Of a DNA stretch of 64,000 nt, positions 12,423-24,900 are shown piece after piece. This stretch comes from Nymphaea colorata (taxonomy: Eukaryota; Streptophyta; Magnoliopsida; Nymphaeales; Nymphaeaceae). The notes under the pieces are model-generated. The model searched no databases. It was given only the letters and a program-made list of their open reading frames with translations, and was not told where the DNA came from. The translations under genes were made by a program, and so were the position numbers. Position 1 is the first letter of the stretch, and each line of letters opens with the position of its first letter. The stretch is taken from positions 5,135,500 to 5,199,499 of the forward strand of contig NC_045149.1 in NCBI RefSeq assembly GCF_008831285.2, given 5' to 3'.

Positions 12423-13496
12423 CAGTGTTATACGTATTGTACGATACAGGGTTGTATCGTACAATACGTACCGTATCGTTTATAAAATATGATACAATAC
12501 ACCACCTGTATTGTAAACAAGTGGTGTATCATGCCTATCGTGTGATACAGCCCCCATATTATATGATACAGTGCGATATGCCCTGTATCGCACGATACAG
12601 GCTGATTTTGAAAAAGGGAGTCCCGAACCCCCTTTTTCGCATTTCCTTTATAAAAACCCGCCCCTTCTTCATTTCTAACACTAGACATTGTGACACCTTG
12701 GAGGGAAATCATCGATTTTCATTGTGAAATCATCGATTTTGACCGTAAAATCTCGATTACACTGTGGATTTGTGGACAAATTTCAGTTTGATCCTATCAG
12801 CTTAGAAAACTTTGAAGATATAGAACCATGGATTGAGGAAGAACCAACTACAATATTTGATGATGATGATCTTCAATGCTTCAACCTTGAAGCTGAAGCA
12901 ACAGACATTGCTGATGAAGGAGAGCATGCTAGATATTTTGGTCAAGATCTTCAAATTCATGAAGATGAAGAAGAAGATGGATATGAGGATGAGAATGAAG
13001 ATGATGAAGATTATGAATGAGAGTCGAGAGTGCTTTCATTTTATATGTATTAACATTGAACATTTTCACAATTTCATTATCATCTTGTGATGTAATACGT
13101 AACGTTTACAACTTCTTTTTTGATGTGTTATCTCATAGACTTATGGATCTTATGACTTATGAATCTATGGCTTTGAAATTATGATTTACATTATGTTACG
13201 TTATGTTTCTTGTTGTGCCTTCTAGACTGATATTGTTATGAATTTTGATATTTATGAATGATGAACCATAACTTTATAGCAACAATAAGTCTATCATTCT
13301 GTAAACCATGTTTTTTATGAAGAACATATTATTCTTTATTTTTAGTATTTTTTATGATTTTTGTCCATTTTTTTTATTTTTTCTGACTAATTTTTTTTTT
13401 GAATACGATATGGTTACAATACGCTATGATATTTTACGATATATCGTATCTTAAAGTCAGACCAGTATGGCTTACTATACGCTTTTTACAACATTG
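12423..13496 (+). mobile_element. Non-autonomous hAT-like element, family I, copy 1 (1074 bp)
   Basis: The ends are imperfect inverted repeats: CAGTGTTATACGTAT on the left, CAATGTTGTAAAAAGCG when the right end is read on the minus strand. It is flanked by an 8-bp duplication, CTATGAAC (12415-12422) and CTATGAAA (13497-13504). An 8-bp duplication is characteristic of hAT elements. The subterminal regions are crowded with GTATCGTA/TACGATAC motifs. Inside are a TATA-like TTTATAAAAACC (12647-12658), repeats containing ATCATCGATTTT, and an acidic reading frame. A shorter relative lies at 59666-60391. Confidence 0.88.
12724..13020 (+). pseudogene. Possible hAT transposase C-terminus remnant
   Basis: The frame reads DPISLENFEDIEPWIEEEPT then DDDDLQCFNLEAEA and ends in a highly acidic tail (EDEEEDGYEDENEDDEDYE). 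Plant hAT transposases of the DUF659/dimerisation-domain type often end in such an acidic stretch with a DPI.L.N motif. The catalytic domain and dimerisation core are absent, so only the last part of a parent transposase gene would remain. The same acidic ending, with small changes, is at about 60003-60071 in copy 2. Family assignment is by motif only. Confidence 0.5.
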
Positions 13497-13504
13497 CTAT
13501 GAAA

Positions 13505-15599
13505 AGAGTTATCGCCCTGTTCTCAACAACATGAATGAGTCAAAAGCTTCAAAAAATAACCAAATTACCCTTGTACTATACAGTTTATGTTTCTGGAGAG
13601 TTTATCGTAATTTGCTTCTCTTGGAGAGTAAATCATGTCCAAATTTTGTAACATTAGGTTCTTTGAAAAGCCGACACAACAAAAGAAATAGCCCTGTTTA
13701 CAGAACTTGAAAATCATTTATGTTTTTAAAAATATGGCCACTTTAATATAGAAAGCAATTAAAGTCAGGTTTTGCAGTTTTTAAAAAACCATAGAACAAA
13801 GTTGTCTTTAAAATCCCACTAAATGATATTGAATTATCGTGAAAAATGGTCTACAGAACGTAGACACCTCCTACAATTAAAATTTCAGATCAAAACTCGT
13901 TCGTTTGCCTTGTCAAAAATCATTTTGATGATGCATTTAGTTTCTGGTTTTGACAGACAGTTAATGACGACAAGCATGTCTATATCTTGTATTATATGTG
14001 ATATAATTATATACCTAATTACCACTGAACAAGTAACAAAACAGAGAATTAACATTCTAATTTTAATTTTAAGTAAGAGAAAACTATATAGACACACTTG
14101 ACACGACTCAAGCACTTGGACTCACCCTACCCGGCCCTTACCTATAGACTCACACACCTAATACACTATATAGTATATACTATACATAAATATGATAAAC
14201 ACAATGATATGCAAGATATTACGTTAGCTTACCTGTTCGACATGAATGAAGGTCACGTAATTGCAATGATAAACTATATATCATAAGTATTTTTCAACTA
14301 AACGAGATTTTATGTGAGACTTTTTTTAAAAAAAACTCCATGTAGGATGTCCAGCTGGGTTAGCAGGTTCCTGTGTATCCTAATCAGCATGCCACCTTAC
14401 CTAGAGGGAACCACTGAGTCTTTTAACTAAAACCGAATGAAATGTAAATGAAGTGCACATATAATTACCCAAAACGCAAAATAAATTGACAAAAGAAAAA
14501 GTATTGATATTTATTTTTTAAAAATTAAAGCACTCACAAAATATAGCTAAAGGTGAAGTATGAAAGGGTTTTCCTCTTCGAGAAGGCCAAGAGGGAAGGT
14601 TCTCCTTATAAATAGGAGACTTTCCTCAAATTGAGGGATTTCCTTTGACTACTTTCTGCAAATTCTATAGATAATGTTCAAAACATAAACTAATTACTTC
14701 CCCCACCAACACCCCACCCCCCACCCCACAAAAAAAAAAAAAAAAGTTCAACTCCTAAAACTAATTACTCTACTTAGTCAAATTTCACCTGGTAACTTCC
14801 AATTTTTAAAGCAATCTGACCATGGGCAGCTTTTAGCATTCATCTCCCAACTGGATTTTATGATTTCTTCACAATGATTATGAGTCTATTCAAGTACTTG
14901 CAAGATGATAAACTTGGAAGTCGACCAGTTTTATCTATGTGACCTCTCATACTATTGAAATCACCCAAGATAGTTCAAGGAACTTGAAGCTGCACAATAC
15001 CATTAGCCAAGCTCATTAAAGGAGACTTTTCATACCAAGGCATTGTTATGCATATGAAAGTCACATACAAAGAAACAAAATCATGATTATTTCACCACGT
15101 AATCAGCCAAATCCAAAATTTGCAACAATATCAACTCTTACCATTAGGATCCGGGTCCCTACAAAGTATAATCCTAGCCAGCGATTGATCTTGAGAAAAA
15201 ACTAGGCCAAAAAGCATTTACTACACCAAATTTCATATGGATTAGAGTTTTACATGGAGTCAAATAAAAGCATAATATTGGGGGAAGCTGAATGTAAGAA
15301 GGAATCTACTCCTTTGTGAGCCTCAACTCTCACCAGGCCATAAGTTTCATTTTGTTTTTCCTTTGCCTGTGGCAGATTCTCCTGGAGTCCCAGGAATTGC
15401 ATATACTTCTCAGCCAACATAGGATTAACAGCGTCATCCCATGACTACATGCCATGAAGGCAAATCTACTTCCCTCTTCCTGGACAAGCCAGGCGGAGGT
15501 CATCTAGCATAGTGTTATCGTTATCATTAGAATTAGCAAAATCTAATTTAATCTCCAAACTAATTGTCGATTTAAGACTGAAACGAAGAGGGACTTCGA
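13505..15599. other. Intergenic, old LTR-like debris
   Basis: No coding gene seen. Near 14600-14640 a minus-strand CTCCTATTTATAAGGAG resembles an LTR promoter, and around 14345-14420 there is further LTR-like sequence, but no ends were found. A G-rich tract on the minus strand at 14700-14727 is listed separately. Confidence 0.4.
14700..14727 (-). other. Putative G-quadruplex motif next to a poly-A/T run
   Basis: The minus strand carries four G runs of 4, 6, 4 and 5 with loops of 1, 1 and 7 bases, satisfying the usual G3+N1-7 rule. A 16-base poly-A run (plus strand) follows directly at about 14730. Confidence 0.6.
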
Positions 15600-16145
15600 T
15601 GCATGGATGTCCGAAACTCAGGTAGGAGGGAGACTGCGGGTACAGATCTGCCTCGACTAACTGTCCCCTAACGTCATCACCACACCGTTGATGATCTTTC
15701 GGTTCCCAAGAAATGCTGGAAATTCAGACAAAAGAATCCAGAGTGGGACTAATAAATTGTCTTCTATCCTCATCGAATCTCCAGGTTGCCATTTCGTAGT
15801 AACAAGGACCCTTCCACCGATTCTCCAGGCTCCTTAATGGAGAACCCCTCGCAGCTCGAAATCACCGTCCACCCTAACATGGAAGACACCTTTGACAAGA
15901 AATGAGAACCTGGGATTTATGACTTCCATCCAAGGCCATCACAGAGTAGCAATGACATAGCCATAGTCCATGCTTTTGGATTTTGGGTAACCCACAAAGC
16001 ACGCCAGTGCTGTCCATTCAAAGGGGGCTTTCATCTTCTTCATCTCTTGATTGGAAAAGATAATGCAAGGTTTACCATTCGTATCTCCAGCTCTTCTCCA
16101 CCAGGATTGTAAATCTGCGGGTGTCCTTTTCAATGTGTCGGTCAA
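15600..16145 (-). pseudogene. LINE ORF1 (DUF4283-type) fragment
   Basis: On the minus strand, KAPFEWTALACFVGYPKSKS and DYGYVIATL match the start of the DUF4283 region of plant L1 ORF1. The intact LINE in this window has KAPFRFTAIATLSGGRSS and LDYGFLFSSL in the same place. Further left, GGRVLVTTKWQPGD and LWILLSEFPAFLGNRK match the W-P-D and WVRLPGLP-like blocks. Stops break the frame, and no ORF2 is attached. It lies 0.8 kb downstream of the PYRD stop codon. Confidence 0.7.
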
Positions 16146-16944
16146 GCTTCATCTACTTGTAGTTTTGTCTACAGTAACAAAAACACCTGGTCCACTCGAT
16201 GAATGTAATTTTCTTCAAGTTAAATATCATGAGGGGCAGGTTTATTTATTAAGGCCTCATATAACAAATTTGCAGACCGCCCTCTTCCATGTGCACGCAG
16301 ATTTTTCTTTTTCTTCCAGTGATGGAAACTGTAGTTTCCTAGGTACCATAGTATAGCCAACATGCAATTGCAAGTTTATACCTTTCTCACCCAGAAGCCC
16401 TTCTGCATCAGGAAAGTGGGCCTCGCTGAACGTGCACACTTTTAAGTAGAGAATTTTACGAACCTCGTGGTGTGAGGAGCTCCCACGAGGAGTAAGACGT
16501 TTCCTTTTTTACCAGAATGGTATGTAGTTTATGCAAGACAAAAATGATGAAGCAGGCTAATTCGAATTCGCAATGTTGCATGAGAGACTAGTATGCATTC
16601 AGCATTTTACCGGTTAGCCAATGAAAGATACATAAGACCGTTCTAATAAGAATTCATCAGTTTCACTAGATGAATACGGGCTGCTTCACATCGGCCAATA
16701 ACATGAAAGACCACAAACAACTTGCAAAGGTTCGAAACTTGATTACACAAGTAGACAAATGCATTACCTTCCCACTCTGTTGTGTAAATCTTGGTACCGC
16801 CACGTTTCATAACTTCTCATGGAACTTTTTTATTTGTATCTCACCTTTCCTTTTTGGAGTGTTTCCTGAATACCGACTTGTAATGCACAAGTTATTTTAG
16901 CCCTCTCTTAACAAGGGCCGACAGGCAAACTAGCACATAAAGCA
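16146..16944. other. 3' flank of PYRD
   Basis: No gene seen. The PYRD 3' untranslated region must start at 16944 and run leftward. I could not pick a convincing polyadenylation signal. Confidence 0.4.
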
Positions 16945-17548
16945 CTAAGAAACATATCCTTCCACAATGACGCTATTTTTTGAGAGTCTTGTTTGCAGGT
17001 CCTTCAATTTCAGATCTCTAGCTATATCTACGGAACCTGGACTCGCATTACACCAAACTGGCAGAATTTCCATGACCACTTTGTTAATCATTGCATCCTT
17101 CATGGCTTGTTTAATAATCTCACTTTGAGCAATATCATTTCCTCTCATATCCACTAGAACACTGCATAGGCCAAGTTTTGAACACTGTTCCAATACTACA
17201 TCCATATTAATCTGATCATGAGTAACAATTTCAATTGATTGATTTTTTAGTGCCATTTGAATTTCTTCACCAGAAAATGCATTTTTCTCTGCGAAAACAA
17301 GTGCTTTGGTAGTTGCGTTTCTGAAAATGGAGAGGTTCAATGGCCGTTCTAGAGATTTTGCTATAATGATTTGGACTGGTTGATTAGCTCCAATTTCACG
17401 AGACAGAAGAAGTGCATTGTTGGTTAAATCAAGCCCAGAAATTATAACACCATCGTGTTGCTGAAGTAATTGGGAGAAGTACCCACCAACATCAGCTGTT
17501 CCTTCGCCAATCTCATTAAGAAGTACACCATTGAATGACAGGGAGTAC
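16945..17548 (-). CDS. PYRD: PYRD exon 3 (reductase-like domain and stop)
   Basis: 604 bp. The acceptor AAATGCAG|GTACTCC completes codon 232 (AG|G, Arg). It reads [54 protein letters not shown] and ends VIVEGYVS with TAG at 16947-16945. The length and order fit the degenerate RibD C-terminal domain of plant PYRD. Confidence 0.93.
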
Positions 17549-20500
17549 CTGCATTTAAGAGTGGCACTTAAAGATGAGTTTTCATGCACTGAAAGTACAG
17601 GAAAGACATGTGCCTATAAAAGCACCCTATATTTTCGTGCATATGAAACAAATAAAAGTCCTACCAAATGGTCAACATGCACCGAACAACTTTAGTCACT
17701 AATACAGCTTTCATCACTAACAGGAAAGGTACATCATAAGTAAATACGAGGGACAAGAAGGTTATCTTCTCAGTGTTAAGCACAAGTGCTCTGTTAGTAG
17801 ATGCTTTGGAATTTCTCATTACTAATGGAATACAAAGACTGTTTGTTCGGAATAAAAAACTGAAAGCCAATCCTATGTTGGTTCTTCCAGGGAAAGGATC
17901 AAGCTGCTAGAAATAGTGAACAGTCATTATCAATAGATAAAAGAACAGCTCCCCAGGAATTTCGTTTGTTTATATATCTGTCACCGTGGGAATTTGACTC
18001 AAGCTTTCTACTTTCCATCAACTGTCCTAATGTCTATGCAGTACGAAGGATTGTTATTTAATTGAAAACTTCCTAAAGTCTATGTCTACCTTTTATTGTG
18101 ACACCAAGAAATCTTTACCCGCCAATGAATCTAGCTAGAAATAAATAAGCTACTATAGCATATTTTCAGGCAAGAAAACTATTTCAACGTTCTGGATGAC
18201 AGATTCTTCATGAAGCTCAACTTTGCACATAGTTATTCAAATACCAACATGAATAGAAATAGGATGTCAAAATGTGCTCAACCACAGGAAGTGAAGTCCC
18301 TAGAAGAACCGTCAAGTACCACATATTGTTACTCTTTCTGAGCTCTCATCCACAAGTTGGAGAGAATTCGGAACCAATCTTCTGTCCAAACAAGCCCTCA
18401 GACAGACAATATGGTTATCCTTCTAAATAGAACAAAGTCAAAAAACTCCTATGATCTGCTTCAAGAAATAAGAAAAAATCATCTCCCAACTCAAGCATGA
18501 TGGCAAAAGAGTGGCTATATGGAAGCCACTATGCTCTTTCAAGCGAGATCATCCATCATTGTCATGAATAAGTATGCTTAGCAGAATCATCTGTCTACTT
18601 ATGAAATATACCTCAAAGTAACAAAAGGTTTTCCAGTACGCATCCGATGTATGTAAGCTTCATTGAGTTTCTGGCAGAGTTCTTCCTGCACGCCAACTGT
18701 TACATCAATTCCAGATTTTCTGAGCTTTTCCACTCCCTTGGATGCAACAATTGGATTTGGATCCACCATTCCCACAACAACACGCTTAATATTAGCTTGT
18801 ATAAGAGCCTCAGTGCATGGAGGGGTTCTCCCATAATGATTACAGGGCTCCAAGCTGACATATGCTGTAGCTTGGTTAGCTAAGGATCCAGCTGCTCTTA
18901 ATGCAAAGACCTGGAAAATGTTTAGCACTATATCAAATACTTCAGCATTTAAAAAAAATGTATCAAGTTATTTGATCTTTTCACTGCATCTTTTGTGAGA
19001 AGGAACAAGGTGGAAGGAATCCAAGGATCAAATGGACTTGTCTACTCCATGAATTCAGTGACACTAAGGATCTTTCCATTAAAGGACACATCTTCATTTC
19101 AGGTTTAAGTGGGAAGGAGACAAGATATGGAATGAGAGACTAGGGACAATGTGCTGGAGATGCCACAATCCAAAGAAGTTCCAAATATGAAGCCTTGGCC
19201 TTACCTAGACCCTGCCATATAATAGAAATGATCTCATGCATGAGGTATATAGGTCAACAACACTGAACACAGTAGATTGTTTATCTGTAGTATCTTTTTA
19301 ATCTAAAAAGTACACATCTCAAGAAGTGTAGACCTATAAAAGAAACTGAAATAGGGACCGACTATATATAAGGTTGCCCACTGGGCCACTCCTCTAACAC
19401 CACAGTCACCCCAAGGAAATTGTAGAATAAGTTTCAAAGTTAGAAGATTAAGATGGAGATTTTTAATTTGAATGCTAGTATAGGAATGAGAGATATGGAT
19501 AATGTACTTAAGTTTCCAGATTCAACAAATAAACCTGTAAACGAAAGTGACCTACCAAAAATTTTGTGTACATAGTACATCTGATAGCCTGGGTTCAACT
19601 TTGAAGACTTGCTGCACCTTTAAACGCACCAAAATGGGGACTTTTTAATGAAAAGCCATTTTGTTTATTTTCATGAGAGAGAGAGAGAGAGTGATGAAAA
19701 GCAAAGTTATAAGTAATAGTATTGGCACTGTACCGGTTAGCTCGCCATAGTTGTGTATTTGGCCGACTGGACTGATATATATTGTTATGTATCAACCTGT
19801 GCTGCCCTACATTTTGAGTTTATGAATTTAAAATATTGTAAATTGACTAATAATGAAAAAGAAAAAGTATGGGTTTTGTATCATTTTGGGATATGGAGCA
19901 ATATTGATACCTATGTCACATGGATGAAAGGTGTGGGTGTTGGTGCCGGTGTGGGTGTCTGTGCACCACATCCCAAAAAACTTGGATGCAGGGATGCAGG
20001 AACACACACACACACACATATATATCCACACAAATTTTTTTTCTACTTTTAATACTGTAATAAAGGTTTATGGGAAGGCTAGTCTATTCCAAAATTTTAA
20101 AGGCTGGCGACCCTTTTTTGAAATATTTTTAATATATATAATTAATAATTTTATACATTTATATGTTTTTTGATGAAAATCAAATTTTATAAATAAGCCA
20201 TTTTAGTAGTTTTTAGAATTTTATGTTGCATAAAGTGAACTTTAAATATTGGTAGACTAGGCACTACTGTCTTCAGGGCCACAAGACTTGTCTTCCTTTT
20301 GAAAGGACCACCAGCCACCAGGTCGTCCTTTAAAAGGATGACTAGGTGTAGTCCTTTTCAAAGGACAGGAAAGAAAAAGAGAGAGAGAGAGAGAGAAAGA
20401 ACCCATGACTTGTACCACTAACAAAGAAAGAGAAAGGGGGGGAAACTGAAGGGAAAGAAGAAAGAGATAAAGAAAGGGGGAAAAACTGAAGGGAAAGAAG

Positions 20501-21153
20501 AAAGAGATAAAGAAAGGAAAAAATAGAAGGGAAAGAGAGGAAGGGAAAGAGAGGGAGAGAGAGAGAATAAAAAATAGACGGGAAAAACTGAAAAAGATAA
20601 GAACTGGATGTGGTAAGGGTGTCTGTCGAGCCATTTTTTTTGAAGAGTCTGTGTGACATAAATTGATACCAAGGATGAAAAGCAAATATGACTGTAGAAG
20701 GCAGATAAAAGGCATGTGTACACAAGCGTGTGTATGTGTGTGCAAGAGAGAACCTTGATATCAATGGAGAGGAAATAGATGAAATATATAGTAGGTAGAA
20801 ATATGAGAGAGAGTTCTACATGGAAATTATGCTAGAGCGACCAATATCTTCAATGATTTCTATTGGAAACAAACAGGAGGAACTTAAGTAATGAGGTTTT
20901 GTTGTCAAAGGAAAAAAAAAACAGTAAATTTAAAAATTATTTCACAAAGCAACAAAATTTCCTTTTATCATATATAGACAACTAAATATGAAAGAAAAAA
21001 GACAAGGGACGTGTTGGCCTCCCCCTTCCTCAAAAGGGGCCTGATGCCTCTCTTGACCTTTTTTCTTTTAATATAAATAATGTAGGTTGTTTGATTCCAA
21101 CATGCCATCCGCTAGAGAATGAGTTTGAGGAAGCAGGTTCTCTCTCTATCTCG

Positions 21154-21206
<53 letters not shown>

Positions 21207-21490
21207 AACAATCTTCTTGTTTCTTTAAAAGAAAAATTAGGAGGAACATATATACATTGCTATTAAAACCATACCAAGTTACAAAATTTACCACTACCAA
21301 AATTTCCTTTTATCATATATAGACAACTAAAATAGAAAACTTGATCTAGATTTGGAATGTTTCCTTCATCGTCATCCTATTTAAAATATCAATAATTAGG
21401 TAGTGGTAAATTTTGTAACTTGGTATGGTTTTAATAGCAATGTATATATGTTCCTCCTAATTTTTCTTTTAAAGAAACAAGAAGATTGTT

Positions 21491-21535
<45 letters not shown>

Positions 21536-21918
21536 CGAGATAGAGAGAGAACCTGCTTCCTCAAACTCATTCTCTAGCGGATGGCATGTTGGAATCAAAC
21601 AACCTACATTATTTATATTAAAAGAAAAAAGGTCGAGAGGCATCAGGCCCCTTTTGAGGAAGGGGGAGGCCAACACGTCCCTTGTCTTTTTCTTTCATAT
21701 TAAAATGTGGGTCATCCAATTGGATGGCCCACAGCAGCTGAGATGCCAACGGTTGGAGAACATGCATGAGGGAGCACATACTATCTGAACGTCACTGGAT
21801 AGTTCCGCTCCAATCTATTGTTTCTGTTAAAGGGAGCCAGGTTTTCCTGATAAAATACACCTGGTTTTCATTTTGTTTGGAAGCAAAACTATGTTTAAAA
21901 GAATGAAAGAAATGTAAA

Positions 21919-21969
<51 letters not shown>

Positions 21970-24900
21970 GTAAACATTTTCCAGCCACCAATTTTCCGGT
22001 CAGTATATGCTTGAGCAAATCATAAAAAGAAAAAATGTGTAGCTGAAAGTTTTCCCGAGTCATTTTCTGTTGATAAGTGGTGAAAAAATGGCTGGACTAG
22101 TACAGTGCAGCCAAGATTATACTAGTCCAGCTTTTTAGGGGCCATTATGTTCACAGAGAGGCAAGACCTGGTTGTAGAAAGTGAGTTATGTTTAGAATGT
22201 CATGGGACTGTTGGGTTCCTATTCTGTTTGTGTTAAAGCCCAGGTTAAGGTCCGTATATGCTTGAGAATATCATAAAAGAAAAGATCCATAGCTGAAAAT
22301 TTTTCTGTGTCATTTTTGTTGGTAATTGGTGAAACAAGCTTCCAAATCGCTAGCAACAGTTTAGGGAAAGAGCAAGGTGAAAAAGATGAAGGCTCTAAGT
22401 TCCCCAGCTTTCTCAAAACCATTTAGTCAAGGTAAACCTGGTTTAGATTTTTCTATAGAAACCTAGTTTGACATTCAAAACAGGTTTTCACCTGGTTCTG
22501 AGTGTCATCCAAGTATTTCCTTAAGGCCTTAACCAACTTTTATCTGACTTCCAATTTTGACAAATTTTACTAATAAATTCTTTCTATGCAAAACACAAGT
22601 GCTTTGATAGTTGTTGCCAAAAGTGCTTTGATAGTTATTGCGCTGAAAATGGAGAGGTCGCATGGAGGTTTAAGAGATTTTGCTATCACATCCAAACGTT
22701 GATAATCAAATAAAGACTGGTCAGTGTCACAAATATCACGAGATTTTCCAGAATCCCAATCAAACAAAACAAAGAAAAGGAAAACATCATGAGCTTTTGA
22801 ATCTCACCAAAACAAAAATCTCATGATTTTTTTGCAATTTTTTCCAAGATCTTAATATATTTTTTAGTTTTTAGAATCTTTTAAGGTTTGATATGTTTTT
22901 ATGATTTTTTTTAAATTGTTGACATTTTCCCAAGAATTTCTAGAGAAGAATAACTTTGCTGAAAAATACCCAAGAAAAACATCGTTGATATTTTTCCAAG
23001 AATGATATTTGTGAGAATGCTTTAAAGAGTGCCAATTGGAACCTAAAACAAGGTTTTCGTGTGAACCCAAGTTTCTAAAGCCAAATATGATTGTTTGTCT
23101 ATTTAACTAATAGTGGAAAGAAAAGCTGGTTTAAAAAAGTGGGACATTCAATCTTTTCAACCCCCACCCTTTCCTACACTTCCCCACTATCATTACTCAT
23201 GATGCAGAAACTCTTTTGTCATCTGGCTAGGTGCGGGCAAAACTGTTGTCTAGTTGGTTGGCCCCATACAACTGCAGCCATTTTATCAGACAGCTATCAC
23301 CCAAAAAATGACTGGAAATTTTCCAATCATATGTTTTTTACTTTTAACATTTTGTAGGTTACATGTTGATCAGAGATTTGATGGCTAAAAACTACCATGG
23401 GCGACTTCGGCTGCATCATTTTTACTGTGTTAGCAGTTGGAAACAGTTTCTATTTACTTTCTTATTTTCTTAATTTTTTTTTTTTTTTTTGCAGAACATA
23501 GTTTAGCATGCAAACAAAATTAAAACCAGTCTGGTTTATGGACAAAAGTTGCCTTTCTATAACCAAGTCTTACCATCTATCATCAAAATGGCCCCAAAAA
23601 GGACTGGTTCGTCTTGGTTAATTAAAATAAAATCAATAAAACATATAAATGAACTAAGGGTTAAAATGACCAAACTCGTTATTTCAAAGTTAGTCACAGA
23701 AAACACGTTTTTTTTTTTAGAAAAAAACTCGAAAAAACGTGATAAATTATATGGCCGTTTAAAATTTTAAAAAAAAAGTGTTTTTTTGAAAAAAAGTTAA
23801 AAACGAAAAAAACACGTTTTTTCACGTTCTTTCACTTTTTTTCACTTTTTTCATTTTTTATGCCAAACAGATTTTTTTAATTTACTATTTTTTATTTGTT
23901 GCAAATTTACTTATCTTTTGATGTTTGTGTTATTAGTTTCTCACTTATTTTATTTTTCCACCATTTTTAGTTTTTTTAAATTTTAAAAATTTACCACATT
24001 TTTCCTTTTTTTTCCCCTTTTTTTTTCTAGCTTGCCGTATTATACCCGAGAAAAACATCGCCGTTTAAAACTCCGAGACGTTATTTGTGACTATTTCAAA
24101 CTAATGAAAGAATTTGACATTAACTATAGAATAGTAATTAAGAATTTATTCTTTACTTTTTTACGTAGTCACAAATTTTTCACTTTTTTTTCATTTCCCT
24201 CCGTTCTTATCACATTTTTTCATTATTTTTACTTTAGAGTTTAAAAAATAAATTAAATTATTTATCTTCATTTCTATCGTTGCTAAAACATCATTTTTGT
24301 CTTTTTATCTAATCATTTTTTATGTCTTTTTTGTGAGTTTTCATTTATTTTACTTTTTCCTAATTTTCTAGGTTTTTCCTTTTCTAAAAAATTGCTGAAT
24401 TTTCCCCAAGATTTTCAGGTTTGCCAAAAAAATCTTGCTGTTTAAAATGCATTAATGATATTTGTAATGATATTTGTGACTGGTGTTCTCTCTCTCTCTC
24501 TCTTTCTCTCTCTCTCACGCATGTAAGATTGTAACTTTCCTTTGTCCATACAAATGAAAGAGCTTCTACAATTCCACAAGGTAGTCCCCCAGTTGATATA
24601 TAAAACAGATTCACTCAACTATAAAAGAATAAGATATAATGGCACACAAAGTAATAATATACTTGTTTAGGCAAATGAAGAAAACAGCAATAAGAAAGAT
24701 ATAAAGTGCAAGTTGATCTTGTAACCTTGAAGCATTTGAATGTAAAATGTGTGGTTAAAGAAGAAACGGTGTTATATTTCAAGAGGAATATATAGAATGG
24801 ATTAACATTGGAAGAGTGCAAGAAAATGAAGACGAGGAGCCTCTAGAGGTTGTGGATGATGTACGTTTGAAGGAGACAATGAAAAAGGAGATGATGATGA

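Noticed and set aside
20257-20764. Several long minus-strand frames rich in Ser, Leu and Phe
   Set aside because: They are translations of a purine-rich tandem tract inside a hAT-like element; overlapping frames all look alike.
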